A stretch of DNA of 25,367 nucleotides, taken from assembly GCA_017615445.1 (NCBI GenBank), contig JAGAAD010000062.1, positions 1 through 25,367 on the forward strand, written 5' to 3'. The stretch is from Bacteroidales bacterium. Lineage in GTDB: Bacteria; Bacteroidota; Bacteroidia; Bacteroidales; UBA932. Below are positions 7,178-15,742 of this stretch, piece by piece (positions within the stretch are counted from its first letter, which is position 1; every line of letters starts with the position of its first letter). The notes below the pieces were generated by a model. It was not told the origin of the DNA, searched no databases, and saw nothing but the letters and a program-made list of their open reading frames with translations. The translations under genes were made by a program, and so were the position numbers.

Positions 7178-9919
7178 ATGAAAAGATACCTTATATATAT
7201 AGTAATAACGCTTCTTGCCGGAGTCGCGGCATCGGCCCAGGAACAGGCGGACCTCTCGCAGATGGATTCCATCGTGGTGGGGAACTCCTTCAAGCTGATG
7301 GCGCGTTCATCTGCCGGCAGTGATGCGTCGCTGTTCGACAGGAGCCCCGAGGTGGACATCGCCAAGGCCCTCTACGGACAGTTCTCCGGACTTTGGGTCA
7401 AGCAGGGCACCGGCAGGAGCGAGGAAAACCAGGCCAAGCTCCGTCTCCACGGCCACAGCCCGCTAGTGCTCGTGGACGGATTCCCGAGGGATCTCAGCGA
7501 CATCACCGCCACTGAGATCGAATCGGTCACCGTCCTGAAAGACGCGGCTGCCGCTGCGCTCTACGGCGTCAAGGGCGCCAACGGTGTGGTGAGCATCACC
7601 ACCAAGCGCGGCAAGGCCACCCCGCTCCACGTGACAGCCAAGTACCAGTATGGTCTTGCCACCGCCACCAGGACTCCCGAGTTCGCAGATTCCTACACCT
7701 ATGCCCTGATGGTCAACCAAGCTCGTACGCTGGACGGCCTCGAGGCGCGCTACTCGGCTCTCGAGCTGGACGCCTTCCAGAAAGGCACATATCCCTACGC
7801 TTATCCGAACGTGGACTGGTGGAACGAGATCTATCGCGACCACGGTGACAACCACCGCGCCCAGTTCACCTTCACCGGCGGAAACCGCAACTTCAAGTAC
7901 TTCACGGCAGTGGACTACCTGAAGGACAACGCTCTCTATGTCCGTCCGGATTCGGACGACCGCTACAACGCGAACACTTATGACAACCGTCTGGGTATCC
8001 GCGCGAATGTGGATGTGAACATCACGGACTACACGGCGATGAAGATCGGCGTGATGGCCCGTCTGTCCGAGTTCAACACTCCGAACTGGGAAACCAGGCT
8101 TGAGAAGACACTCTACAATCTTCCTTCGGCCGCGTTCCCCATCAAGCAGGCGGACGGATCCTACGGCGGAAGCTCCCTCTACGGAGCCAATAACCCCGTG
8201 GCCGTCCTCCGCGAATCCGGCCAGCACCAGTACTCGCAGACCAAGGTCCTTGCGGACGTCACTCTCCGCCAGGATCTCAGCCCGCTCGTGAAGGGCCTCT
8301 CCGCGGACGTTTCCGTGGCGTTCGACTACATCGGCAAGATGACCGAGGTGGCCGAGAAGGAATTCCGTTACTCGGAGCTGAATCCCATGATCGCGGCGGC
8401 CGACGGCAAGGAGTACCTGGTCACGAATCAGAAGTGGTACGGCATCGATTCCAAGGTGGTGGACTTCGACCACTGGTTCAACTCCCTGAGGATGAACTTC
8501 GAACTCCAGACCCGCCTCAACTGGGAAGGTAACTTCGACGGCCACCATTTCGAGGCCCATCTGGCCTACCGCCAGCGTTCCTGGATCGAGAATGAGCGCA
8601 ACGCTTCCTCCAAGACCCAGGAAATCCTCGGAACCGTGAGCTACAACTGGAAGCACAAGGTGTTCGCGGACCTGGTCATGAACCACTCCGGAAGCGCCTA
8701 TCTCCCGAAGGGCAACCGCTTCAACAACTATCCCGCTATCAATGTCGCCGGAATAGTGCTGGACGGCAAGACCTACCTGAAACTCTACGCCTCCGCCGGT
8801 CTGTCCGGTATGGACGAAGATCTCACCCACGAACTCTATCGTCAGGTCTACGGCTCGTCCAACGGCCACAGCTACCGTTTCGGAACGGACGGCACCAGCA
8901 CCTCCGGCCGCGCTGAAGGCAACATGGCGGCCCTCACGCTCGCGCCCGAGCTGTCCAAGAAGCTGACTTTCGGCTCCGAGCTCCGTCTGCTGGACCGCAG
9001 GCTGGGAATCGACGCCGAGTTCTTCGCAGAAGACAGGAAGAACATCTACATCAGCGCTTCGAACATCTCCGGCGTTCTCGGTATCTCCGTGAACAAGCAG
9101 AGCCAGGGAGAAAACAAGTACAAAGGAATAGACCTTAATATCGACTGGGGCGACAAGATAGGGGACTTCTCTTACTCTGTGGACGCCAACGCCGCATGGA
9201 TCTTCACCAAGGTGGTGGACGACGGCCAGGCCTACCAGCCGTATCCTTACCTCTACCACGCAGGCAACCGCGTGGGCCAGGCCTACGGTCTCGAGGTGAT
9301 CGGCATCTTCCAGAGCGAATATGAGATCAACAACTCGCCGCGCCAGACCTTCGGAGACGTCCGTCCCGGCGACCTCAAGTACCGCGACCAGAACCAGGAC
9401 GGTGTGATCAACAGCCAGGACAAGGTGAGAATGTTCGGTTCCACCTCGCTCCCTCTCCTCCAGTTCGGCTTCGGAGTGAATCTCCAGTGGAAGGACCTCA
9501 AGTTCTTCGCCGATTTCCAGGGTCTCACGGGCTACACCGTGTCCCTGCTGGACAGCCCGCTGTATCAGCCTCTGGTTAACAACGGCACCATCTCGAACAC
9601 CTTCCTTTCAAGGGAAGTGTTCTGGACCCCTCAGACGGCGGACATCGCCACCATGCCGCGCATCACCACCATGGAGAACGAGAACAACTATCGTGACAAC
9701 TCTCTCTGGTACCGCGACGGCTCCTTCCTCAAGCTCCGCAACATAGGCATCTCCTACGACCTGCCGCGCAGCCTGATGAAGATCTGCGACGCCACCGTTT
9801 CTCTCAACGCAACCAATCTGTTCTCGCTGGACAACATCGGCTTTGCCGATCCCGAGCAGCTGGGTGCCTATTATCCCACCACCAGAGTTGTCTGGGCTGG
9901 TGTTAAGTTCAACTTCTAA
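7178..9919 (+). CDS. SusC-like TonB-dependent transporter, short form without N-terminal extension (second pair)
   Basis: Second SusC/RagA transporter of the operon, 913 residues. The signal peptide ends near ASAQ (about residue 21). Unlike the first SusC it has no carboxypeptidase-regulatory-like domain: a short segment with a possible TonB box (DSIVVG) runs almost directly into the plug, with family motifs LVLVDGFPRD, TVLKDAAAAALYGVKGANG and ITTKRG. The barrel follows, with the PGDLKYRDQNQDGVINSQDK segment near the C-terminus and a terminal Phe (VKFNF). It is about 140 residues shorter than its neighbour, mostly because of the missing domain. The gene sits 21 bases after susD1 and 12 before susD2, so it is part of the same transcript. 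It is clearly diverged from the first SusC and is not a recent duplicate. Confidence 0.95.
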   Translation: MKRYLIYIVITLLAGVAASAQEQADLSQMDSIVVGNSFKLMARSSAGSDASLFDRSPEVDIAKALYGQFSGLWVKQGTGRSEENQAKLRLHGHSPLVLVDGFPRDLSDITATEIESVTVLKDAAAAALYGVKGANGVVSITTKRGKATPLHVTAKYQYGLATATRTPEFADSYTYALMVNQARTLDGLEARYSALELDAFQKGTYPYAYPNVDWWNEIYRDHGDNHRAQFTFTGGNRNFKYFTAVDYLKDNALYVRPDSDDRYNANTYDNRLGIRANVDVNITDYTAMKIGVMARLSEFNTPNWETRLEKTLYNLPSAAFPIKQADGSYGGSSLYGANNPVAVLRESGQHQYSQTKVLADVTLRQDLSPLVKGLSADVSVAFDYIGKMTEVAEKEFRYSELNPMIAAADGKEYLVTNQKWYGIDSKVVDFDHWFNSLRMNFELQTRLNWEGNFDGHHFEAHLAYRQRSWIENERNASSKTQEILGTVSYNWKHKVFADLVMNHSGSAYLPKGNRFNNYPAINVAGIVLDGKTYLKLYASAGLSGMDEDLTHELYRQVYGSSNGHSYRFGTDGTSTSGRAEGNMAALTLAPELSKKLTFGSELRLLDRRLGIDAEFFAEDRKNIYISASNISGVLGISVNKQSQGENKYKGIDLNIDWGDKIGDFSYSVDANAAWIFTKVVDDGQAYQPYPYLYHAGNRVGQAYGLEVIGIFQSEYEINNSPRQTFGDVRPGDLKYRDQNQDGVINSQDKVRMFGSTSLPLLQFGFGVNLQWKDLKFFADFQGLTGYTVSLLDSPLYQPLVNNGTISNTFLSREVFWTPQTADIATMPRITTMENENNYRDNSLWYRDGSFLKLRNIGISYDLPRSLMKICDATVSLNATNLFSLDNIGFADPEQLGAYYPTTRVVWAGVKFNF

Positions 9920-9931
9920 CCGGGAAACGAT

Positions 9932-11611
9932 ATGAAAAAGTTTTTTGCAATACTATCGGTAGCAATCCTCGCAGCAGGATGCAACTTCCTGGATTTTGAC
10001 GAGACCTCCGGAGACTACACCCGCGAGGACATGTACAAGACCTTCTCCAACGTGAAGGCCATGATGACCAACGTCTACGGTTACATGCCCGACAAGGATA
10101 TAGTGGCTGTGAGCGATGCCATGCGCGAGTGCGGCTGCGACGATGCCGAATTCGGCGATCCCGAAGGCAGCGTGCAGCGCTTCGGCAACGGCAACTGGAG
10201 CGCCATCAGCACCGTGGACACCAAGTGGGATCTCTACAACGCCATACGTTCCGCGAACGAATTCCTCGAGTCTATCAAGACTGTGGACCTGAGCATCTAC
10301 CAGTACGACATCAAGTACGAAAACCAGATGGCCCAGATGGCGCTCTATCCTTATCAGGCACGTGTCCTGAGAGCCTTCTATCTGTTCGAACTCGCCCGCC
10401 GCTACGGAGACATCCCCGTGCCGGAAAAGATGCTCACCATCGAAGAGGCGAATTCCATCCCCAAGACCCCGTTCGACCAGGTCGTGGACTTCATAGTGAA
10501 GGAATGCGACGAGTGCGCCGCAGCCCTTCCGAAGAGCTACATGACCACCGTGCTGGACAACGACTACGGCCGTGTCACCAAGGGCTTCGCCATGGCGCTT
10601 AAGTCCAGGGCCCTGCTCTATGCGGCTAGCCCCCTGCACAATCCGGACGGGAACAAGGATAAGTGGAAGGCCGCAGCAAAGGCTGCTCTGGACCTCATCA
10701 ACGAGAATATCTACTCCCTGGATCCGACCTTCCTGAACGACATAGTCGGTTCCTCGGAGGTGATCTACTGCATAATGCGTGATTCGGACTACAGCTTCGA
10801 GAAGTACAACTTCCCGGTTCGCTTCACCTACGGCCGCAGGACTTCGATGTCCGGAACCTATCCCACCCAGAACCTGGTGGATGCCTTCCAGACCCTCGGA
10901 GGCTACGACATCACCCTCGGAGCGGGCGGCTGGCAGACAAACGACCCGGCCTTCGACATCACCAAGCCTTACGACGGCCGCGATCCGCGCTTCGCCCGCA
11001 CCATCCTCGCCAACGGAATGGCGTTCAAGGGCTCGACCATCGAGACCTTCGTGGGCGGTCAGGACTACAGCGCAACCCGCAGCGGCCTCTGCACGGTGAC
11101 CGGTTACTATCTCAGCAAATTCGTGAATCCGGAGAGCTCGTTCGTCCGTGAGGATGAGCACGAGTTCAAGCACCAGAGGGTGGTCTTCCGCTATGCCGAG
11201 ATCCTTCTCAGCTACGCAGAAGCGGCCAACGAGTGCCTTGGTCCGGACGGCACGGACTCCGAGCTCACGATGAGCGCACGCACGGCCCTGAACATGGTCA
11301 GGACCAACGCCACCATGCCGGCAGTGACGGTCGGAGGAGCGGACGCTTTCCGCCAGGCCGTCCAGCGCGAGTGGAGGGTGGAGTTCGCCTTCGAAGACCA
11401 CCGCTTCTGGGATGTGCGCCGCTGGAAGATTGCTCCCACCACCCAGACTCAGATCAACGGTGTGGAGATTCTGAAGGAAGGAACGAATCTGGTGTATAGC
11501 CTGAAGAACATCGAGACCCGCCCCTGGGCAGACAAGATGTATCTCTATCCCATCCCTCAGAGCGAGCTCTTCTGCAACCCGAACCTTAACCCCCAGAATA
11601 CCGGATGGTAG
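9932..11611 (+). CDS. SusD/RagB-like nutrient-binding lipoprotein (second pair)
   Basis: Partner of the second SusC. The 559-residue product starts with a lipoprotein signal (MKKFFAILSVAILAAGC, Cys17) and has the SusD architecture: an N-terminal helical region with ARRYGDIPVPEKML, a middle region with KGFAMALKSRALLYAASPLHN, and the C-terminal RagB/SusD signature WRVEFAFEDHRFWDVRRWK, ending YPIPQSELF and QNTGW. The ATG at 9932 follows the susC2 stop by 12 bases. Sequence similarity to the first SusD is limited to these family motifs, so the two pairs may bind different oligosaccharides, or different chain lengths or branches of one glycan. That last point is inference. Confidence 0.95.
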   Translation: MKKFFAILSVAILAAGCNFLDFDETSGDYTREDMYKTFSNVKAMMTNVYGYMPDKDIVAVSDAMRECGCDDAEFGDPEGSVQRFGNGNWSAISTVDTKWDLYNAIRSANEFLESIKTVDLSIYQYDIKYENQMAQMALYPYQARVLRAFYLFELARRYGDIPVPEKMLTIEEANSIPKTPFDQVVDFIVKECDECAAALPKSYMTTVLDNDYGRVTKGFAMALKSRALLYAASPLHNPDGNKDKWKAAAKAALDLINENIYSLDPTFLNDIVGSSEVIYCIMRDSDYSFEKYNFPVRFTYGRRTSMSGTYPTQNLVDAFQTLGGYDITLGAGGWQTNDPAFDITKPYDGRDPRFARTILANGMAFKGSTIETFVGGQDYSATRSGLCTVTGYYLSKFVNPESSFVREDEHEFKHQRVVFRYAEILLSYAEAANECLGPDGTDSELTMSARTALNMVRTNATMPAVTVGGADAFRQAVQREWRVEFAFEDHRFWDVRRWKIAPTTQTQINGVEILKEGTNLVYSLKNIETRPWADKMYLYPIPQSELFCNPNLNPQNTGW

Positions 11612-11640
11612 TCTGTCACATGATTAAAAACAAACGCAAT

Positions 11641-12303
11641 ATGAAAACTATAATCAGAATTTTTGCAAGTCTGTCGGTGCTTGTCGCGCTGGCTTCCTGC
11701 CAGATGTATGAGATCGACACGCAAGTGACTCCCGCACAGCAGGCGGCGTCTCTCCGCATGGACTGTGACGCATTGGCTAACTACACCGTTCCGGCGGTTG
11801 CTCCCCAGCCGTTCACCTTCAATGTGAGCGCAAACACCCCGTGGAGCATCAAGCGTTCTGAGGGTGCCCAGTGGCTCTCGGTGAGCCCGTCGGCCAGCGC
11901 CGCCGCAGGCCTTATCGCAGACATAGTGGTGACCCCGGTCGCCAACGACACATATGAAGACCGCACCGCCACCCTCACCCTGGCCGGCGACGGAATCGAG
12001 AGCTTCACAGTCATCACGGTGAAGCAGATCCGCAAGACCTCGCTCGAGGTGATCCCTCCGTCCAAGGCGTTCACCGCTGCCGGCGGCCCGCTGGTCTTCA
12101 AGGTCACGACCAACATGGATTGGGCAGTCACCACCAATGTGGACTGGCTCTCCTTCTCTCTCACCGAGGGCGCGGGAGACGGCGTTGTCCACGGAATCAC
12201 CATCACAGCGGCGGCCAACGACGGCGCCGAACGCAAGGGCAATTTCACCGTTGCCGCAGGCGACGAGTCCAGGACCTTCGAAGTAACGCAGGCCGGTGTC
12301 TAA
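11641..12303 (+). CDS. Two-BACON-domain surface lipoprotein
   Basis: Small lipoprotein of 220 residues made of a signal peptide with lipobox LASC (Cys20) and two tandem immunoglobulin-like BACON modules at about 50-130 and 138-220. Each module shows the family pattern: a strand, then NTPWSI or NMDWAV, then WLSVSP or WLSFSL, then a final strand ending VTVKQ or VTQAG. BACON domains are known from Bacteroidota glycan-utilisation proteins, often beside catalytic domains, where they act as binding modules or spacers. Here no enzyme is attached, so a surface glycan-binding or spacer role is inferred. I chose the ATG at 11641 over the in-frame ATG at 11605, because 11605 overlaps the end of susD2 and adds a charged stretch before the signal peptide. 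The acidic residues soon after Cys20 (MYEID) fit surface export. Confidence 0.87.
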   Translation: MKTIIRIFASLSVLVALASCQMYEIDTQVTPAQQAASLRMDCDALANYTVPAVAPQPFTFNVSANTPWSIKRSEGAQWLSVSPSASAAAGLIADIVVTPVANDTYEDRTATLTLAGDGIESFTVITVKQIRKTSLEVIPPSKAFTAAGGPLVFKVTTNMDWAVTTNVDWLSFSLTEGAGDGVVHGITITAAANDGAERKGNFTVAAGDESRTFEVTQAGV

Positions 12304-12316
12304 TCTCATTACAGTT

Positions 12317-13873
12317 ATGAAAAGATTAACCAACATAATACTGGTCCTTGCAGTCCTGATCCCGGGACTGTGGGGTTGCCAGCCCGAAAAGGTCACGCCC
12401 GTCAAGGTGGTGGATCTCCGCTACCGGGTGGAAGACAGTTACGAGCTGGAAGCCATCTCTCCGAGGACCATCACGATAGTGGTGGCCTCCACGGACCCCT
12501 GGACCATCACCACCACCCATCCCGAGTGGTGTATGATAGACATCGAGGAGGGCGAGGGTTCGCCCGCCGATTCCGTCCATGTCGGTCTGGGCACGAAGAC
12601 CACCGTCCACGTCCAGTACTACGACAACGACAATCTGGATGACAGGGATGACATAATCGAGATCCGAAGCGACTACTGGCTGGGCAAGAAAGTCAAGGTC
12701 CACCAGAAAGGCACCGCGTTCCTCAATGTGGAAAAAGACGACATCGCCCCCACCAAAGCGTCAGCCAAATACACCGTGAATGTGCTCTCCAACCAGAAAT
12801 GGTCAGCGAAGTTCATCCAGGGAGACAGCGTCACCCTTAAGAACAAGACGAAAGTCCGCTGGATTTCAATCGCAGAGGGCGCTTCCGGAGAAGGTAACGG
12901 AGCGATCAAGGTTGCAGTCCAGGACAATCCTGAAGAGCAGCGCGTCGCCGTTATGGCCATCTACGACAGAAAAGACGTGGAACAGGCCAGGGTGAGATTC
13001 ACCCAGGCCGGCGTTCTGCTGGAAGTGTCCCAGCTCAAGCTTCGCGTGGGTTACAACCAGACCCAGGCTGAACTCTATGTGGACAGTAACGCAGACTGGA
13101 CAGTGGAGAAGAGCGAGACGGACACCTGGTTCTCCGTGGGCAAGACCAGCTACCACGGCGCGGACACCGTCAAGCTGACCTTCAAGGTCAACGAAGGTGA
13201 GGTCCTCCGTTATTCGGACATCAGGATCGCCACCGTCGCAGCCAGCGCCGGAGCTTATGTCGCCGAGCGCGATGTGGAAGTCAAGCAGGGCTACAAAGTG
13301 ACGCCCGTCGTGACCCTGTTCAACCAGGCTGAATACGACACCTGGAAAGAACAGAGTTCCGTGCATGCCGTCCCCGCCGGCACCGGAATGCAGTTCCTCA
13401 ACGGAGTCAAACTCCAGAAGAACCTTCCTTTCGGCGACTATTCCTTCTACTGGAAGGACATGAGCTGCACTCCAGGCCAGGAAGGCCGTATGAAGACCCT
13501 CTTCGCTTTCGGCGCCGGCCAGGAAGTCAAATACTATCTTTCGGTTGAATCGGAGACTGAAGCCTACACTTCCATAGGTTTCAACACCGGCACGGATAGC
13601 GAGAACACTGCCCCTAAGGTGAAGAATGTGGACTTTGACCCGAGCGTCCCTCACAAGATCACCTACAGCTTCATGCCTATCATAGACTCCGAGTTCTGCA
13701 CCGTCTCCTTCTTCCTGGACGATGTCTTCGTGACCTCGTTCACCAGCGCGGAGAAGGTGATGTACAACGTGAAGTGGGGAAGCACCTTCAACACCTACCT
13801 GGAAGTCGATCAGGGCGGCCAGGGAACTCTTGAAAAGTATGAATACTCCGCACCAGTGGACTGGGGCGACTAA
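12317..13873 (+). CDS. Three-BACON lipoprotein with a C-terminal beta-rich module
   Basis: Predicted surface lipoprotein of 518 residues. It has a signal peptide with lipobox LWGC (Cys21) and three successive BACON-like modules at about 48-132, 148-232 and 245-326, recognisable by DPWTIT, QKWSAK, ADWTVE and the strand ends VHQKG, FTQAG and VKQGY. A C-terminal module of about 190 residues follows from residue 328. It is beta-rich, with GDYSFYWKDM and VSFFLDDVFVTSF, and resembles a concanavalin-like jelly roll (inference, no firm family). No catalytic signature was seen. The position directly after the second SusD and the two-BACON gene is where surface glycan-binding proteins are usually encoded, and that is the likely role. 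The ATG at 12317 is preferred over the GTG at 12296, which overlaps the previous gene. Confidence 0.85.
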   Translation: MKRLTNIILVLAVLIPGLWGCQPEKVTPVKVVDLRYRVEDSYELEAISPRTITIVVASTDPWTITTTHPEWCMIDIEEGEGSPADSVHVGLGTKTTVHVQYYDNDNLDDRDDIIEIRSDYWLGKKVKVHQKGTAFLNVEKDDIAPTKASAKYTVNVLSNQKWSAKFIQGDSVTLKNKTKVRWISIAEGASGEGNGAIKVAVQDNPEEQRVAVMAIYDRKDVEQARVRFTQAGVLLEVSQLKLRVGYNQTQAELYVDSNADWTVEKSETDTWFSVGKTSYHGADTVKLTFKVNEGEVLRYSDIRIATVAASAGAYVAERDVEVKQGYKVTPVVTLFNQAEYDTWKEQSSVHAVPAGTGMQFLNGVKLQKNLPFGDYSFYWKDMSCTPGQEGRMKTLFAFGAGQEVKYYLSVESETEAYTSIGFNTGTDSENTAPKVKNVDFDPSVPHKITYSFMPIIDSEFCTVSFFLDDVFVTSFTSAEKVMYNVKWGSTFNTYLEVDQGGQGTLEKYEYSAPVDWGD

Positions 13874-13891
13874 CAGTTAAAGCGCATACTT

Positions 13892-15724
13892 ATGAAGACA
13901 GTATATCAAATAATAGCATTGCTTCTCTCAGGCGCATTGATCTTCGGGTGCAACCCGACCCCGGCCGATCCGGAGACTCCGGACACGCCGGTGAAGCCCA
14001 CGCCTGAACCCGCGGTGTCCATGACCCTTACCTTCGTGCTCCCGGCCGCTCCCTCCGGAGGGGCTCCGGCATTGGTGAAGGACAAATGGGTCGCTGGAGA
14101 CAAGATAGTGGTCCATGGCGAATATGCCGCCGAGCAGGTGGAGGTGACCCTCGCCGCAGGCGACATAGACGCCTCCGGCAAGAAGGCGACCCTCACTGTG
14201 GACGGACTGCATCCCTACAAGAGCGACGAACGCACCTGCACCCTCTATGCCTCGTATCCGGCATCGGCCGTGAGCAATCCCAGACACTGCTTCTGCTACA
14301 GCGGATTCGGCAATGAGAACACTATGGTGATGGCAGCCTACAACGACGGTGAGACTTTCAATTTCGTCACCATCTCGTCTGCGCTTCGCTTCAGGGTGAG
14401 CGGAGACTTCGACGCCTACACTCTGACCACCAGGAAGGGCGCGACCCTCATGTATGACTACTATCAGGTGAAACTCACTGACAACGACACCAACCTGAAG
14501 CAGTACACTCAGAATCCCCGTACCGACTTCTCGAGCAACGTTGTCTACGCGGACGGCAAGACCGAGAACTATATCTACATAGCTGGTGACATTTCCCTCC
14601 CGGACGGTTTCTCCATCACCTTCACGAAGAAAGGAGAGACGGTTAATACTTACTCCACCAAGAGTGCGGCGAGTGCCACATCCGGTAAGATTCTGGATCT
14701 GGGCGACCTCACCCCGTATCTCGCAGGCCCCGTGGACACGGACAGCGCCACGCCTCTTGACGACATCGCTCCGGCAAACTGCTACATCGTCACCAAGCCC
14801 GGCACCTACAAATTCGCGGGCATCATGGGCAACGACAAAACTGCAGTTCTGAAGAGCGTGGAATCAGTCGCGCTTCTGTGGGAAACCTGGAACAATACGG
14901 ATTCCGTCACGGTCCACAGCGTCATCGCGTCCGTGGATTATGATTCGAACTCGGATCAGGTCCTGATCAAGACTCCTGCTACTCTCCATCCCGGAAATGC
15001 CCTTGTCGCGGCAATGGACGATGAAGGCAAAGTCCTCTGGAGCTGGCACATCTGGGTGCCGGACACCGAGATCAAAGACGTGGACGCAGGCTTCGCAGCA
15101 GCGGCTCCCATAATGGACCGCAATCTCGGTGCCCTTGTCACGGCATCCTCAGACGCCTTCAAGCTAGAGGCCCAGGGTATGTACTATCAGTGGGGACGCA
15201 AAGATCCTCTCTGCGGAACAAAGATCACTGCATATCCTTCAGATGCCCTGAAGCAGTATGTGGCCGGTGCGGCTGCCAAGTATGAGGTCTCCATCGAGAA
15301 CCCGACCGTGTTCTACTACATCGAGAGTTCAAACTGGTTCATGGGAGACGCCATTTCCGACCTTTGGGACGAAGCCGGGTCCAAGACCAAGTACGATCCC
15401 TGCCCTCCGGGCTACCGTGTGCCTCCGTTCGACAAGTCCCGTCCTTTGTGGAACAAGAGCGGAGCGACCGCATCGGTCCTTACCATCGATGAGGCCAAGC
15501 AATACTTCACGATTGCTCCCGGCAGCACTGTTTTCCCTCTGGGAGGCTATCTGAACGGTAACAACCAGAGTGAGTCGGGCTACGGCAAGAGAGGTTATGT
15601 CCTTTCCGCGACCGCGCCGGACGCCACCAAGGCGAACTGCGCACTCATCAGGGACGGAGCCTACAACACCGACGCCCACTACAAGTCCTGCGGCGGCAAC
15701 ATCCGTTGTATGAAAGAAGAGTAA
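13892..15724 (+). CDS. Fimbrillin-like/FISUMP surface lipoprotein
   Basis: Lipoprotein of 610 residues. The signal peptide has lipobox IFGC (Cys20), followed by a Pro-rich linker (PADPETPDTPVKPTPEP). Residues about 45-285 resemble the fimbrillin-like (Mfa-like) fold, with KWVAGDKIVV, LYASYP and ISSALRFRVSGD; this assignment is moderate. From residue 294 comes a module also present in the next gene: NCYIV, a strand-rich part with GNALVAAMDDEGKVLWSWHIW, then the FISUMP (Fibrobacter succinogenes major paralogous) core with MDRNLGA at 408-414, YYQWGRKDP, DPCPPGYRVP at 502-511 and the closing CGGNIRCMK. FISUMP proteins are common in Bacteroidota surface lipoproteins, and their function is poorly known. 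A cell-surface binding or adhesion role is inferred from the lipid anchor and the operon. Confidence 0.85.
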   Translation: MKTVYQIIALLLSGALIFGCNPTPADPETPDTPVKPTPEPAVSMTLTFVLPAAPSGGAPALVKDKWVAGDKIVVHGEYAAEQVEVTLAAGDIDASGKKATLTVDGLHPYKSDERTCTLYASYPASAVSNPRHCFCYSGFGNENTMVMAAYNDGETFNFVTISSALRFRVSGDFDAYTLTTRKGATLMYDYYQVKLTDNDTNLKQYTQNPRTDFSSNVVYADGKTENYIYIAGDISLPDGFSITFTKKGETVNTYSTKSAASATSGKILDLGDLTPYLAGPVDTDSATPLDDIAPANCYIVTKPGTYKFAGIMGNDKTAVLKSVESVALLWETWNNTDSVTVHSVIASVDYDSNSDQVLIKTPATLHPGNALVAAMDDEGKVLWSWHIWVPDTEIKDVDAGFAAAAPIMDRNLGALVTASSDAFKLEAQGMYYQWGRKDPLCGTKITAYPSDALKQYVAGAAAKYEVSIENPTVFYYIESSNWFMGDAISDLWDEAGSKTKYDPCPPGYRVPPFDKSRPLWNKSGATASVLTIDEAKQYFTIAPGSTVFPLGGYLNGNNQSESGYGKRGYVLSATAPDATKANCALIRDGAYNTDAHYKSCGGNIRCMKEE

Positions 15725-15742
15725 TTAATAACACGAAATAAT

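Noticed and set aside
7463..9259. Open frame of 598 codons on the minus strand inside susC2 (and similar ones at 2456-3835, 9953-11401, 18614-19921)
   Set aside because: They lie wholly opposite well-supported genes, have Val/His/Arg-rich composition typical of antisense frames in GC-rich DNA, and show no recognisable motif or start context.
11605..11640. Earlier in-frame ATG for the two-BACON gene
   Set aside because: It overlaps the susD2 stop and puts a charged segment before the signal peptide; 11641 gives a normal signal sequence.
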